NCBI GenBank assembly: GCA_964369725.1
Contig: CAYJGC010000001.1
Location: 62,001-126,000, forward strand
DNA length: 64,000 nucleotides
Reading direction: 5' to 3'
Source of the DNA: Paraeggerthella sp964369725
GTDB taxonomy: Bacteria; Actinomycetota; Coriobacteriia; Coriobacteriales; Eggerthellaceae
The translations under genes and the position numbers were made by a program. The notes beneath the pieces are model-generated. The model searched no databases. It was not told where the DNA came from and saw nothing but the letters and a program-made list of their open reading frames with translations. The stretch's first letter is position 1. Each line of letters begins with the position of its first letter. Of the stretch, positions 53,340 to 62,817 are shown piece after piece.

Positions 53340-55187
53340 ATGGAAAAAAAACAGAACGATAATAAAGAAATGGTAGGAGTAGAGGAAATTTCTTCAAAGG
53401 GTTTGAAACGTAGGGATTTTCTTAAACTTTCTGCAGTGGCGGGCGTTGCTGCTTCTGCAACTGCAATGATTTCGGGATGTTCTCCTGCTGGAAAAGGAAC
53501 GGATTCAAGTACCGATTTAGGCGATGCGGAACTGTTTAACTCGTATGCAGATCCTATTGCTCCGGTAGAAACTCCTAATAGTTGGAATGAAGAAGTAGAT
53601 GTATTAATTGTCGGTGCTGGTGCGGGTGGTCTTTGCGCAGCACTTAGATTGGCAGAAGCTGGTCGCAAGGTTACGGTAATTGAAAAGATGCCGGTTACAG
53701 GCGGCACTTCAAAAGAAGCTAGTATTCTCATGAACCTTGGTGGACATAAGCAGGCAAATGCTGCTGAATGGGCTTATCCTTCCTACCCATATAACCCAAC
53801 AGAAATAGCTGAATATCATATGGATCATCAAGGATTGGGCGGAGAACCTTCTCTCTATTATTCCATGGCCATTGCTGGACCAGTGTGCATCGATTGGCTT
53901 ATTGACAATATGGGTGCGAAGCTTGTTCCTATGAGTCCGGCAGAAAGCGTCTATACTGCATATCTTGTGTATGAAGGAGCGATTACCGGCGGAAATATAT
54001 TTAGACCAATGGTTCATCTTATGGATGATTTTGTAAATCTCGCTACTGAAATGGGAGTAAATATACTTACCGATACTGAAGCATCCGCTCTCGTAATGGA
54101 TGGTGACAGGGTTGTAGGCATAAAGGCTACAACCGGTGGTGAAGAGATTTTTATTAAGGGTAAAGAAGGCGTTATTCTTACTGCAGGCGGATTTGGAGAA
54201 AATCGCTCTATGGTAAAGAAGTATTGTCCATCTGCATTCCGTGGTGTAGCTAGTTCGTTTAATATGCCGGGAACTGCTACGGGCGAATGTGTGAGAATGG
54301 GGCTTGGCGTAGGGGCAGATATGACGGGCTATAACTCTGCAGCAATCTACGATGGTGGTCTTTATGGGCTGGAAACTGGTGAATATGACCAATACTATCC
54401 GTTTGCCTATCTCATCGATGGGGGAAATCAAGTTTGTCGTCAACCGTGGTTGACGATAGATGGGTTGGGAAACAGAGTTCCGTTTATATCTTCAAGCGTC
54501 TATCCCTACTATAACGATAGAAAACCAAACACGCTATCGGATGGTCTTGATGAGACTGGAGCAATTCAGACAATGAGATGGAAAGGCAAATCTTATGTTT
54601 GCTTTGATTCAAAATTTGAAGAATATATAAAGGGCAATGAGTTGTTTGATGTGAAATTAGACAGGATGCCTACAAGCTTGCCAGATGATAATGAATTTGC
54701 AGATCGAGTACCAGAAGCTTATAGAGACTGGAGAATTGGTTTCGAAAATGCACTGCAAACAGGTCAAATTAAAGAATGCGATACCATTGAAGAGCTAGAA
54801 GCTGCATTGGGACTTAAAGAAGGTCTTTTGGTCGCAGAGGTAGAAAAGTGGAATGAGGCGTGCGCTGCAGGTACGGACTATGCAACTTCGTTCAGACTTG
54901 AGGACGAATGGATGCTTCCTCTTGAAAACCCACCATATTACGGTGCTTGTCTAGGCGGGCAGATTTATGCGACAAAAGCTGGATTGTTAGTGAACACTAA
55001 ACTGGAGGTTATTAATACTGAAGGTAATGTAATTCCAGGCTTGTATGCAGGTTTTCATACTGCAGGTGGTTCTTCTGGTGAAAACAATGTTGGTAGTAGA
55101 AGCCATGGAGGCCAATACGGAGCATTTGGTACAAGCTTGATTGGAGGCTTCATTGCTGCATCAAGTATATTGGGAGAAACTTACTAA
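53340..55187 (+). CDS. Tat-exported FAD-dependent reductase (fumarate/urocanate reductase-like)
   Basis: From the ATG at 53340 (AAAGGAGAGG site) it has 615 aa; the open frame extends to 53268 without a better start. A twin-arginine signal, KRRDFLKLSAVAGVAASATA (RR at 24-25), ends in SGC (Cys47), so it may be a Tat lipoprotein. The FAD_binding_2 domain begins with VLIVGAGAGGLCAALRLAEA (about 86-105) and TGGTSKEAS. The C-terminal GLYAGFHTAGGSSGENNVGS is the FAD-contacting end. There is no haem c motif and no FMN_bind domain, so electrons must come from a separate partner. The substrate is unknown; such enzymes in this group reduce organic acids, catechols or steroids. Confidence 0.9.
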   Translation: MEKKQNDNKEMVGVEEISSKGLKRRDFLKLSAVAGVAASATAMISGCSPAGKGTDSSTDLGDAELFNSYADPIAPVETPNSWNEEVDVLIVGAGAGGLCAALRLAEAGRKVTVIEKMPVTGGTSKEASILMNLGGHKQANAAEWAYPSYPYNPTEIAEYHMDHQGLGGEPSLYYSMAIAGPVCIDWLIDNMGAKLVPMSPAESVYTAYLVYEGAITGGNIFRPMVHLMDDFVNLATEMGVNILTDTEASALVMDGDRVVGIKATTGGEEIFIKGKEGVILTAGGFGENRSMVKKYCPSAFRGVASSFNMPGTATGECVRMGLGVGADMTGYNSAAIYDGGLYGLETGEYDQYYPFAYLIDGGNQVCRQPWLTIDGLGNRVPFISSSVYPYYNDRKPNTLSDGLDETGAIQTMRWKGKSYVCFDSKFEEYIKGNELFDVKLDRMPTSLPDDNEFADRVPEAYRDWRIGFENALQTGQIKECDTIEELEAALGLKEGLLVAEVEKWNEACAAGTDYATSFRLEDEWMLPLENPPYYGACLGGQIYATKAGLLVNTKLEVINTEGNVIPGLYAGFHTAGGSSGENNVGSRSHGGQYGAFGTSLIGGFIAASSILGETY

Positions 55188-55282
55188 GCGTATGGGCGAA
55201 TCCTAAGGAAATAAAGGATTTCCAATCAGGTTTGTGGCGCGTAGTTGTTCTATAGGCCTGGGCTTAGGTTTCATTTAGAATT

Positions 55283-55325
55283 AATAAGAGGAGGAGCTTT
55301 GAGTAATCGACTCCTCCTCTTATTT
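55283..55325 (+). terminator. Terminator of the flavoprotein gene
   Basis: A 14-bp perfect stem AATAAGAGGAGGAG with its complement at 55311-55324 and a 14-nt loop, about 95 bp after the stop. Confidence 0.7.
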
Positions 55326-55370
55326 GAGGCTTGTTGTAATTGCAAGCTTTGCTACGGTAATTACTGCTTG

Positions 55371-55406
55371 CAAAAAAGAAGGGTACGGATTAATTCGTAC
55401 CCTTCT
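55371..55406 (-). terminator. Terminator of the NhaC antiporter
   Basis: An 11-bp stem AGAAGGGTACG/CGTACCCTTCT with an 8-nt loop. Read on the minus strand it ends in a T6 run and lies 32 bp past the antiporter stop. Confidence 0.85.
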
Positions 55407-55437
55407 TCGCAGTGCTGCCTGTAAAAAACAGACGCTG

Positions 55438-57096
55438 CTAAGCTTTAGTTGCTTGAGGTTTTATTTTTGACAAAACGAAAATACCGACAATCATCAAAGC
55501 TAAGCTGACAACAAGGGGAATCCAAGGGTTACCCATGAAGCCTGCAATAATGTAGCCTACCAAACAAGATGCAGCAACAACAGTTGCATACGGAATCTGT
55601 GTTGCAACGTGGCGCAGGTGATTACATTGTGCACCGGCAGAGGACAAAATGGTGGTATCTGAAATGGGCGAAATATGGTCGCCGTATACAGCGCCACCAA
55701 GCGTTGCGCCAATTGCTACCAAAAAGAGCGGATCCTCAACAGGGAATACGCCGATAACAATGGGAAGAATGAGAGCCATAGTGCCCCATGAGGTTCCCAT
55801 TGAAAAAGCAATGAAGGAGGCAACAATAAAAATCACTGCTGGCAAAAGGGCAAGGCTGACGCCAAGACCGCCAAGGAAGCCGCTGACAAATTCACCGGTT
55901 CCCAGCAAGTAGCGGCAAGTTCCGCCAAGGCTCCAGGCTAAAACCAAAATCATAATAGCGCCAACCATAGAGCGTACGCCTTCGGATATGCCTTCCATAT
56001 ACTCCCCGAGTGTCATGAGCTTGCGGGGTAAGAACATGCAAGCTGCAACGACAAGAGCTACGCAAACACCAATAGATAATCCAAAGATGGGGTTTTCGCC
56101 AATTGAAGTAGAGAAGTCAACTCCCTCAAAATAACCACCAGCGTACATCATGCCAAGGATAGAGAAGACAATCAGAACTACGATAGGAATAATCAAATCA
56201 AGAACATGACCCTTGTCAGAAACCTTCATACCCTTAAACTCTTCAACCGCTGCTTTTGCTGCTTCATCCAGCTCGTCTTCTTCGGCTATGACGGTAGGAA
56301 TCTCAGGAGGATTTTTGTCTACCATGCTTGGGTCTGATACGCGAGCGGTCGATACAGTTTCAAGAGCGCTTTTTTCTGAAGGAATGCGCTCCCTCTCTTC
56401 GTTTGATTGCATAACCGCAGCTTGGGCGGAGCGCATAGGGCCAAAGTCGCGTCCGGTAAAGCAGATAACAAAAACAAAAACGAGTGTTACAAGTGCATAG
56501 AAATTGTAGGGAATTGATTGGAGGAATGTAGTAAATCCGCCTTCTCCCAAATATCCTCCTACAGCAACAGCCCATGACGAAACGGGCGCGATAATGCAAA
56601 TAGGAGCTGCAGTAGAGTCAATAATCCAAGCAAGCTTCTCGCGGCTAATCTTGAAACGGTCCGTTACGGGGCGCATGACCGCACCTACGGTTAAGCAGTT
56701 AAAGTAGTCGTCAACAAATATAACAATGCCCAAAACTGCAGTGAGAATTGAAGCCATACGGGCGCTTTTGACGCGCGTACTAACCCATTCTGCATAAGCG
56801 CGAGATCCGCCTGCTGCCGCTATGACAACCACAAGCGATCCTAACAGCGAGAGGAATAATATCATTCCGCCATTGCCAGAAATTTGCTCAATCATCATTT
56901 GCGGAACCATAGTAAACGAATCAATGAGCTGCTCTGCGCCAGCGCCATTGAGTGAGAATTGGTAGATAATCATGCCAGTAAACACACCGATAGCTAAGGC
57001 GGAGTACACCTCCTTAGTAATAAGCGCTAAAACCAGCGCCAGAATGGGAGGCACGAGAGACAGCGCTCCTGTGCTAATGAGATCAAAACCTTCCAT
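55438..57096 (-). CDS. NhaC-family Na+/H+ antiporter
   Basis: A 552-aa membrane protein with about 12 helices. The ATG at 57096 has an AAAGGGG ribosome-binding site; the 17-codon longer reading lacks one. Typical family stretches are SLVPPILALVLALITKEVYSALAIGV, FVDDYFNCLTVGAVMRPVTDRF, FSMGTSWGTMALILPI and GDHISPISDTTILSSAGAQCNH. A long central cytoplasmic loop of ~80 residues (about 230-310, acidic and Glu-rich) is unusual in length. The NhaC C-terminal domain class includes malate/lactate and other antiporters, so the exact substrate is open. It is followed by its own terminator and does not share a transcript with the upstream SSS gene. Confidence 0.88.
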   Translation of the reverse strand: MEGFDLISTGALSLVPPILALVLALITKEVYSALAIGVFTGMIIYQFSLNGAGAEQLIDSFTMVPQMMIEQISGNGGMILFLSLLGSLVVVIAAAGGSRAYAEWVSTRVKSARMASILTAVLGIVIFVDDYFNCLTVGAVMRPVTDRFKISREKLAWIIDSTAAPICIIAPVSSWAVAVGGYLGEGGFTTFLQSIPYNFYALVTLVFVFVICFTGRDFGPMRSAQAAVMQSNEERERIPSEKSALETVSTARVSDPSMVDKNPPEIPTVIAEEDELDEAAKAAVEEFKGMKVSDKGHVLDLIIPIVVLIVFSILGMMYAGGYFEGVDFSTSIGENPIFGLSIGVCVALVVAACMFLPRKLMTLGEYMEGISEGVRSMVGAIMILVLAWSLGGTCRYLLGTGEFVSGFLGGLGVSLALLPAVIFIVASFIAFSMGTSWGTMALILPIVIGVFPVEDPLFLVAIGATLGGAVYGDHISPISDTTILSSAGAQCNHLRHVATQIPYATVVAASCLVGYIIAGFMGNPWIPLVVSLALMIVGIFVLSKIKPQATKA

Positions 57097-57242
57097 GAAT
57101 CCCCTTTCGGTTGAACTAAGGTGGAGCCAAGCGTGTCTGTTGCGCAAACTTACACGCGCGGCTTCACGACGATGTGAGTTAGTATACCTAACCTCAGCAC
57201 ATCGTAAAGGAAAAGGGACCTTTTTCTTCTGTAGAGATGCGT

Positions 57243-57296
57243 AAAAAGCCCCAAATAGACCTTGTAAGCATAGGTGGCATGAGGTCTATTTGGGGC
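57243..57296 (-). terminator. Terminator of the SSS symporter
   Basis: A 15-bp perfect stem GCCCCAAATAGACCT with its complement at 57282-57296 and a 19-nt loop. On the minus strand it ends in TTTTT. It lies about 120 bp past the symporter stop. Confidence 0.85.
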
Positions 57297-57415
57297 GAGA
57301 TCACCGAGATGATTGCATGAATCGGTTTGTACAAGTTGCCCTCTTCACTCAAGGTGCACCCGTGTGCTGCGTTGAGAGAAGAAAACGGGATTAGTAGGCG
57401 TTGTGGTGATGTAGC

Positions 57416-58957
57416 TTACTTCTGGTGTTCAAGCTCAATCTCTAATTCGCGGTCAATAGCGCTTTGCGCAGAGGGTGGGTCAACCTCAAAGGGCACTGCC
57501 TTCGTAATCAAGCTCACTGCAGGCACGATAATAAGCGACAGAATCATAGCAAGCGCGCCGCAATTGATGGGATTGGCAATAAGAGGAGCACCAAACATTC
57601 CTGCGATCATGTTTCCCGAAGTTAAGCCCACGCCAACGATGAAGCTTGCCCAAACTGCTGCGCGAGAGATACGCTTTGAATAGAGCCCCCAAAAGAACGG
57701 TCCCAGAAAAGCACCAGCTAAAGCACCCCAAGAAATGGACATAAGTTGAGCTATAAACGTAATGGAGGAGTTGTACTGAATTAAAGCTATGATGGCAGAA
57801 ATTGCCACAAATAGTACCAAGAGAACACGCATCCATCCAAGCTGTGTCTTTTCCGACATGCTTTTAATGAAGTTTCCTTTTACCAGGTCCAGAGTTAGTG
57901 TGGACGAAGAAGTAAGAACCAAGGAAGAAAGGGTGGACATTGAAGCAGAGAGAACCAGCACAATTACCAAGCCAACCAACAAATCCGGCAGGGTTGATAG
58001 CATGGTAGGGATGATGGAGTCATACACAGGGGTGCCGGTTGCGGTAGTTTCAATCTCGCTGCCATAAAGGCGCCCAAATCCTCCTAATAAGTAGCTTCCT
58101 CCGGCAACGATGAGAGCGAAAAGCGTTGAAATAATAGCACCTTGTTTGATAGCGGGACCGCTTTTTATGGCGTAGAATTTTTGAACCATCTGCGGCAAGC
58201 CCCAGGTACCAAGGCTTGTGAGGATAATAACACCCAGAAGATCTACAAGATTAGGGCCAAAGAAACTCGTGTAGGCTCCTTGCATGCTTGAGTTGTCTGC
58301 GGGGATAAGAGATAGCTGTATAATAGCCTCGGTAAATCCTCCGTTGTTTGCAAGAACGGCAGCTACTACAGCAATAATGCCAAAGAGCATGACAATTCCC
58401 TGAATAAAGTCATTCATGACGGTAGCCATGTAGCCACCAAGTACCACGTAAATACAGGTGATGAGTGCCATACCTATGACACAGACTTCGTAGGGTAAGC
58501 CAAACGCCATGCCAAAAAGACGCGAAAGACCATTGTAGATACTGGCTGTATAAGGAAGCAAGAATACAAAAACAATAAGTGCGGACGCAATGCGCAGATT
58601 TTTTGAATGGTAGCGGGCGCCAAAAAACTCTGGCATGGTGGTTGCTTTAAGGCGATGAGACATCTCGCGCGTACGAGGCCCTAAAATCCACCAAGCAAGT
58701 AAACTGCCAATAAAAGCATTCGCAAGGCCAATCCATGCAGCCGCAATGCCAAATTTCCAGCCAAATTGCCCTGCATATCCAACAAAAATTACAGCAGAAA
58801 AGTAACTCGTACCATAAGCAAATGCCGAAAGCCACGGGCCTACATTGCGCCCCCCTAAAACAAATCCGTCAACGCTTGAAGTGTGTCGCCGGCAGTAGAT
58901 GCCTACGCCTACGGCAACACCAACAAAAATTAGTACCATACATATTTTAGCTATCAT
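57416..58957 (-). CDS. Sodium:solute symporter (SSS family)
   Basis: A 513-aa LeuT-fold symporter with about 13 helices. VDGFVLGGRNVGPWLSAFAYGTSYFSAVIFVGYAG is the usual helix 1 of SSS proteins, ATTMPEFFGARYHSK follows, GGYMATVMNDFIQGIVM lies near helix 6, and VLSASMSTLSSLVLTSSSTLTLD forms the Na+-binding helix 8. It belongs to the proline/pantothenate/unknown-substrate branch, and the substrate cannot be fixed. The ATG has an AGGAAACG site. The 655-bp region upstream of it has no convincing gene. Confidence 0.9.
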   Translation of the reverse strand: MIAKICMVLIFVGVAVGVGIYCRRHTSSVDGFVLGGRNVGPWLSAFAYGTSYFSAVIFVGYAGQFGWKFGIAAAWIGLANAFIGSLLAWWILGPRTREMSHRLKATTMPEFFGARYHSKNLRIASALIVFVFLLPYTASIYNGLSRLFGMAFGLPYEVCVIGMALITCIYVVLGGYMATVMNDFIQGIVMLFGIIAVVAAVLANNGGFTEAIIQLSLIPADNSSMQGAYTSFFGPNLVDLLGVIILTSLGTWGLPQMVQKFYAIKSGPAIKQGAIISTLFALIVAGGSYLLGGFGRLYGSEIETTATGTPVYDSIIPTMLSTLPDLLVGLVIVLVLSASMSTLSSLVLTSSSTLTLDLVKGNFIKSMSEKTQLGWMRVLLVLFVAISAIIALIQYNSSITFIAQLMSISWGALAGAFLGPFFWGLYSKRISRAAVWASFIVGVGLTSGNMIAGMFGAPLIANPINCGALAMILSLIIVPAVSLITKAVPFEVDPPSAQSAIDRELEIELEHQK

Positions 58958-59612
58958 GAACGTTTCCTATCACTTCAATTAGTTAGTATCGTTAGCTCAG
59001 CTCTCTCAGGTCTAGTTGCAAAGAGCTTGGTCTCTGCAAAAGAGTGATGGCGCGCACGGCTTTCCCAAAATTGATGCGTATCGCCTGCGACACAGCATCA
59101 CGGACAAGTCCATGCGCTAGAGGTATCGATAGGAATAATAAGAAACAGAGCAAGATTGAGAATGATGTGAACAAGCGGTCTTTAAAGAGCCGACAGGCAG
59201 CACAGCAGGATAAGTCCCCTGACTTTTTAATGAATTGCTATGTACCTGAAAAAATCGCATGAAGGTACTTTATCACAACAGAGTTCCATGCGGTAACAAT
59301 TCTTGCGGATTTTTGAATCAGTTGTATTTTTAAGCTACCGTGCACGGCTTGGTCAGTGAGACCGGCCTACTGTATTCCGTGAGATTTGCAAATCTTAACA
59401 AAAAGTGGAGTTGTTTAAAAATGAGAGAATCGTAGCTTTTTAAAACGAAGGTGGTTTTCTTAGGTTTAGGAGACAGAAAAAACTTCTAGCTTGTAGAAAA
59501 GCTCTCTTGAAAGGAAAGCTTTCATGGCTCGTTAGAGCGCCATGAAATTTCGAGCAAACTGAGATAGGCTCAATTCGCTCGAAAAAGATTGCATTAAAAG
59601 TTTTTGTGGTGT
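58958..59612. other. 655-bp gene-poor interval with hairpins
   Basis: No supported gene. A 60-codon minus-strand frame with a TTG start (58992-59174) begins with a hydrophobic segment but lacks a good ribosome-binding site. TTTCATGGC/GCCATGAAA (59520-59547, 10-nt loop) and a 13-bp stem at 59551-59581 lie at the end of the DUF4190 gene. The middle part (about 59260-59500) shows nothing I can name. Confidence 0.5.
59551..59581 (-). terminator. Terminator-like hairpin after the DUF4190 gene
   Basis: A 13-bp stem (59551-59563 with 59569-59581, two wobble pairs) and a 5-nt loop lie 32 bp past the minus-strand stop codon. The following bases on that strand are AAATTTC, so the U-run is weak. Confidence 0.55.
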
Positions 59613-60833
59613 TTAGTAAAGCTCAAAAAGATACTCAATTTCTGAATTCCAAGACGTTTCGTCTACAACCCAAACATCACCTTCTTTTACGAAGTCGAGA
59701 CTAGACTCTAGTTCCATAGTTCCCGTTGTCTTCTCCATAGCTGCAATATAAATTTCGCCTAATCTGGCAGCGGCTTGTTCTTCGGTGAGGCCATTCATCT
59801 CACCCGCATCGATAGCGGCTTGGGCGTCTTCCATAAATGTGAAGGCAAAGCTCATGGAGTCACGTAAGGTAACGGTAGCGAATACGATGCCTGTTCCATC
59901 GCCATTGTCGTAAACGCCGTTAAGTTGGTAATCAAAATCTCCCAAGGTCCATTCTGTAAACATCACGGGATCAACCCCGAGGTCAGTTAAGCTAGAGCCG
60001 GTTGCTTCCTGAAGTCCAAGGTCCATGTTTTGCGCTAGCTGGTTTACGAGTTCGGCGTCCATGTTGATAATCTTGTCATACTGAAGTGTCGCTGCTTCTT
60101 CTAAAGCTGCTTCTTCATCGGCTAGTAACGGGGTGGTTTCTTCTGGCTCAATGATTGAAGAGGAGCTTGAAGAAGTTGTAGGCTCTAGGCTTGAAATGCT
60201 GTCAACAATCAAGCCACCTAAAATAATCCAGAACAAAAGAGAAAGGATAGAAAGGACAGTGCCGATAATGCCGCAAATCTTGCCGGCCTTAATTTTGGTG
60301 TTGCTGGGGGCGCCTTTGACAGCTTTAACGGCTAACACAATTGCTATGATGCCTAAAATTAAGCTTGGTACGGCAAATCCGCTGAAAACAATAGAAGCAA
60401 TACCACAAACAAGAGCACCGGTGCCCTTTGGATTCACTGCAATGGGAGCTTCGTAGGAAGATCCGCCCATTTGACCAGGTGATTGTGGGTATGAGTAATT
60501 TGGCTGAGACGTGTAGTTGTATTGATTTGTAGTTTGCTGTTGGGCAGCATTGGTATTAGCTCCCGCAGCGAAGTTTGGTTGAGACACGTAGTCATGCTGA
60601 ATCGTGACTTCTTGTTGCGGAATAGCTTCCTGCTGAGGAGTGGCACCCGACCCATAGACGTAGTCTGGTTGAGGAGTGGCTTCCTGCTGAGCTGTGGTGA
60701 CGCCTGACCCAGAAACATAGTCGGACTGCGAGACATCTGCTTTTGGCTGCATGTTTTCAGTTTGACTAGGCTGGAGAGAGCCTGATGAGGATTGAGAAGG
60801 GATATCTTGTTGGTTAAGGTCTTGTTCTTGCAC
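59613..60833 (-). CDS. DUF4190 membrane protein with Gln-rich repeats
   Basis: A 406-aa protein. Residues 1-130 are Gln/Ser/Thr/Pro-rich with repeated SDYVSGSG/PDYVYGSG/HDYVSQPN units and are presumably cytoplasmic and disordered. A DUF4190 domain of two helices (TGALVCGIASIVFSGFAVPSL, then ICGIIGTVLSILSLLFWIIL) spans about 143-210. The C-terminal 190 residues are an acidic extracytoplasmic domain, repeated in DUF4190 proteins of actinobacteria and close in style to DUF5105-like lipoprotein domains (uncertain). The GTG start has an AAGGATG site. No enzymatic function is visible. It lies just downstream of an ABC export pair but with its own start region. Confidence 0.7.
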   Translation of the reverse strand: MQEQDLNQQDIPSQSSSGSLQPSQTENMQPKADVSQSDYVSGSGVTTAQQEATPQPDYVYGSGATPQQEAIPQQEVTIQHDYVSQPNFAAGANTNAAQQQTTNQYNYTSQPNYSYPQSPGQMGGSSYEAPIAVNPKGTGALVCGIASIVFSGFAVPSLILGIIAIVLAVKAVKGAPSNTKIKAGKICGIIGTVLSILSLLFWIILGGLIVDSISSLEPTTSSSSSSIIEPEETTPLLADEEAALEEAATLQYDKIINMDAELVNQLAQNMDLGLQEATGSSLTDLGVDPVMFTEWTLGDFDYQLNGVYDNGDGTGIVFATVTLRDSMSFAFTFMEDAQAAIDAGEMNGLTEEQAAARLGEIYIAAMEKTTGTMELESSLDFVKEGDVWVVDETSWNSEIEYLFELY

Positions 60834-60898
60834 GACGCATCCTTGCTAAATAGAAGTTAACTTATTTTGAGCGACAAAGTATACCCTAAGAAGACTGA

Positions 60899-61696
60899 CT
60901 AAATGCTCAAATCTTTGCGAGAGAATACGATAATCGCTGCTGAAAATAATACGACACTCAATCCAAGAAGCGTAAAAGCTGAAACAAAAGCACTGGTCTC
61001 TCCTGCAGCAAGACCGAAATAGTCAAAAAGTGTTAGCGGATTGAGATTGTTCAGGAAGCTTAAGTCTTCTGAAACATCAGAGATCATCTGCATAAGAAAA
61101 AATACAATGCCCAGACCTCCTCCTGCCCATAAAGCTGCTCCCGAATGAGAGAAAGCGCATGCAGAAAGAAAGCACATGCCACACAGAAATATCCAAAGGC
61201 TAAAAAGGCCGAAGTTTGCATAGAGTAATCCTTCTGTATCTAAATCGCCCGGGAAAAAGAATGCAGCAGAAAGCACTTCTACTGCAATGGTAAGGAGCAT
61301 TAAAAGTGCCAGCAATGCAAATATTGAAATAGCAAGGGTGGTAGCTATGCTTATGCGAGAATTTGGCGTTGCAAGCAAATAGGCCATTGTTCCGCGTTCA
61401 ATAGGTTTTACGACAATCTTGTTTATCAGAATAAGGATAAACACAAAAGGAAGAAGCGTAAGCAAAAAACCGTAGAGGTAGTTTAAGATAAAATCAAGTA
61501 AAGTGGCTGAAGGCTCTGACATTCCAAAAGCAGCAAACATAGCAGGCATAGATTCCATCATGGCATCTAGGTTCTCTTGAAGACCCGGATCAAACATGGC
61601 AACAACGCTTACCACATATAGAGTCACCGCAAGAAAAATGAAACTCATGACTAATAGATTTGACCGGACTTCTTTTACAAACAAGGAACTATTCAT
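60899..61696 (-). CDS. ABC-2 type transporter permease
   Basis: A 265-aa membrane subunit with about six helices. The ATG at 61696 overlaps the end of the ATPase gene by 8 bp. Motif VKEVRSNLLVMSFIFLAVTLYVVSVV is the amphipathic plus first helix usual in ABC-2/NatB-like permeases. Residues KPIERGTMAYLLATPNSR form the conserved cytoplasmic loop facing the ATPase. The substrate is unknown; lantibiotic immunity or antibiotic export are typical for this class. Confidence 0.85.
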   Translation of the reverse strand: MNSSLFVKEVRSNLLVMSFIFLAVTLYVVSVVAMFDPGLQENLDAMMESMPAMFAAFGMSEPSATLLDFILNYLYGFLLTLLPFVFILILINKIVVKPIERGTMAYLLATPNSRISIATTLAISIFALLALLMLLTIAVEVLSAAFFFPGDLDTEGLLYANFGLFSLWIFLCGMCFLSACAFSHSGAALWAGGGLGIVFFLMQMISDVSEDLSFLNNLNPLTLFDYFGLAAGETSAFVSAFTLLGLSVVLFSAAIIVFSRKDLSI

Positions 61697-62642
61697 GACT
61701 GCTCTTTTCGATTGAGGTGTCATACAAGTGCAAGAACATTTCTTCTAAGCTTTGCTCGTGTAAAGAAATGTCAGAAATATTGAAGTTTGATAGTTTGGCC
61801 AACAGTGCAGGCACGTTGTTGGAGACGGGTATGCTTGCTAGGCAGGAACCGAGGTTGGTGGCGTCAGAGTGCTGTGATAAAAAACGCTGCTGTTCGTCAC
61901 CTTGAGCAAAGGTAAGCACAAATTGTTTCTTTTTGTGTTGCCGAACTTCGTCCATGGTTTCAACAGAGAGGAGTCTTCCTTCGCGAATGAAAGCAACGCG
62001 GTCACACGTGCGTTCGACCTCCTCAAAAATATGTGAAGAGAGAAAGACGGTAGCACCACGTTTTTTCTCACTAAGAACTAAGTCGATGAAGTGATTTTGC
62101 ATAAGTGGATCTAGTCCACTGGTAGGTTCATCAAGCAAGAGAATGTCGGGTCTTGACATAAAGGCACAGACAATTCCTACTTTTTGTTTTGTACCTTTTG
62201 ACATTTTGCCAATTTTACGAGAGATGTCAAGTTCGAAAAGCTCAATAAGTTCTTGGGCGCGACTGGTATCTTTAATTCGTTTCATGCGTGTCATAAAGGC
62301 AAGAAACGAAGACCCAGTCATATCATTCATTCCTGCAATTTCTCCTGGTAAATAACCAAGATCTGCCTGGATGTCGGCTCGGTTAGTAAAGCAGTCTTTT
62401 CCAAGGATTGATACCGTTCCAGAGTGAGGACGTATGAAGCCCATAAGATTTCTCATAGTGACGGTCTTGCCTGCGCCATTTGGTCCAAGAAATCCAAAAG
62501 CTTCCCCCTGCTGAACGGAGAAGGTAACGTCAAAGATGCCTTTGTTGTTACCGTAGTTTTTAGTCAGGTTGTTCGCCTGAATAGCGGGATAAGATTGATT
62601 CACAAGACCTCTTTTCAGTGGATTTGATTTCTGTTGAGTCAT
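61689..62642 (-). CDS. ABC transporter ATP-binding protein
   Basis: A 317-aa ATPase of the drug/lantibiotic exporter type. Walker A is GPNGAGKTVTM (about 54-64), the signature KMSKGTKQKVGI (about 149-160, SKGTK instead of LSGGQ), Walker B ILLLDEPTSGLDP, and the switch His is in SSHIFEE. The first 15 residues have a weak ribosome-binding site; a GTG at 62603 with an AGAGG site is a credible alternative start. It is translationally coupled to the permease. Confidence 0.9.
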   Translation of the reverse strand: MTQQKSNPLKRGLVNQSYPAIQANNLTKNYGNNKGIFDVTFSVQQGEAFGFLGPNGAGKTVTMRNLMGFIRPHSGTVSILGKDCFTNRADIQADLGYLPGEIAGMNDMTGSSFLAFMTRMKRIKDTSRAQELIELFELDISRKIGKMSKGTKQKVGIVCAFMSRPDILLLDEPTSGLDPLMQNHFIDLVLSEKKRGATVFLSSHIFEEVERTCDRVAFIREGRLLSVETMDEVRQHKKKQFVLTFAQGDEQQRFLSQHSDATNLGSCLASIPVSNNVPALLAKLSNFNISDISLHEQSLEEMFLHLYDTSIEKSSHE

Positions 62643-62703
62643 GTCTTGAAGTTGTTTTTGATTGGTGTTTTAAGCAAAAGATGATATATGGATATCGTTT
62701 GTA

Positions 62704-62732
62704 AAAAATGGTGGGGAACCATGTTCCCCACC
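62704..62732 (-). terminator. Terminator of the PASTA kinase gene
   Basis: A 10-bp perfect stem GGTGGGGAAC/GTTCCCCACC with a CAT loop. On the minus strand it is followed by ATTTTTTAC. It lies about 85 bp past the stop codon. Confidence 0.85.
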
Positions 62733-62817
62733 TAAAGATTAATCCAATGCTTCCCTAAGAGTGTAGGGCGTCTTTGCTTTGTAAGAATACGGTAATTAGC
62801 TACAAACGCTGCTCTGC

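Noticed and set aside
53709..54443. 244-codon minus-strand frame inside the flavoprotein gene
   Set aside because: Antisense shadow; the + strand protein has clear FAD motifs over the whole stretch.
58992..59174. Minus-strand 60-codon frame with a hydrophobic start upstream of the SSS symporter
   Set aside because: TTG start and no clear ribosome-binding site. It could be a small accessory membrane protein but cannot be supported from sequence alone.
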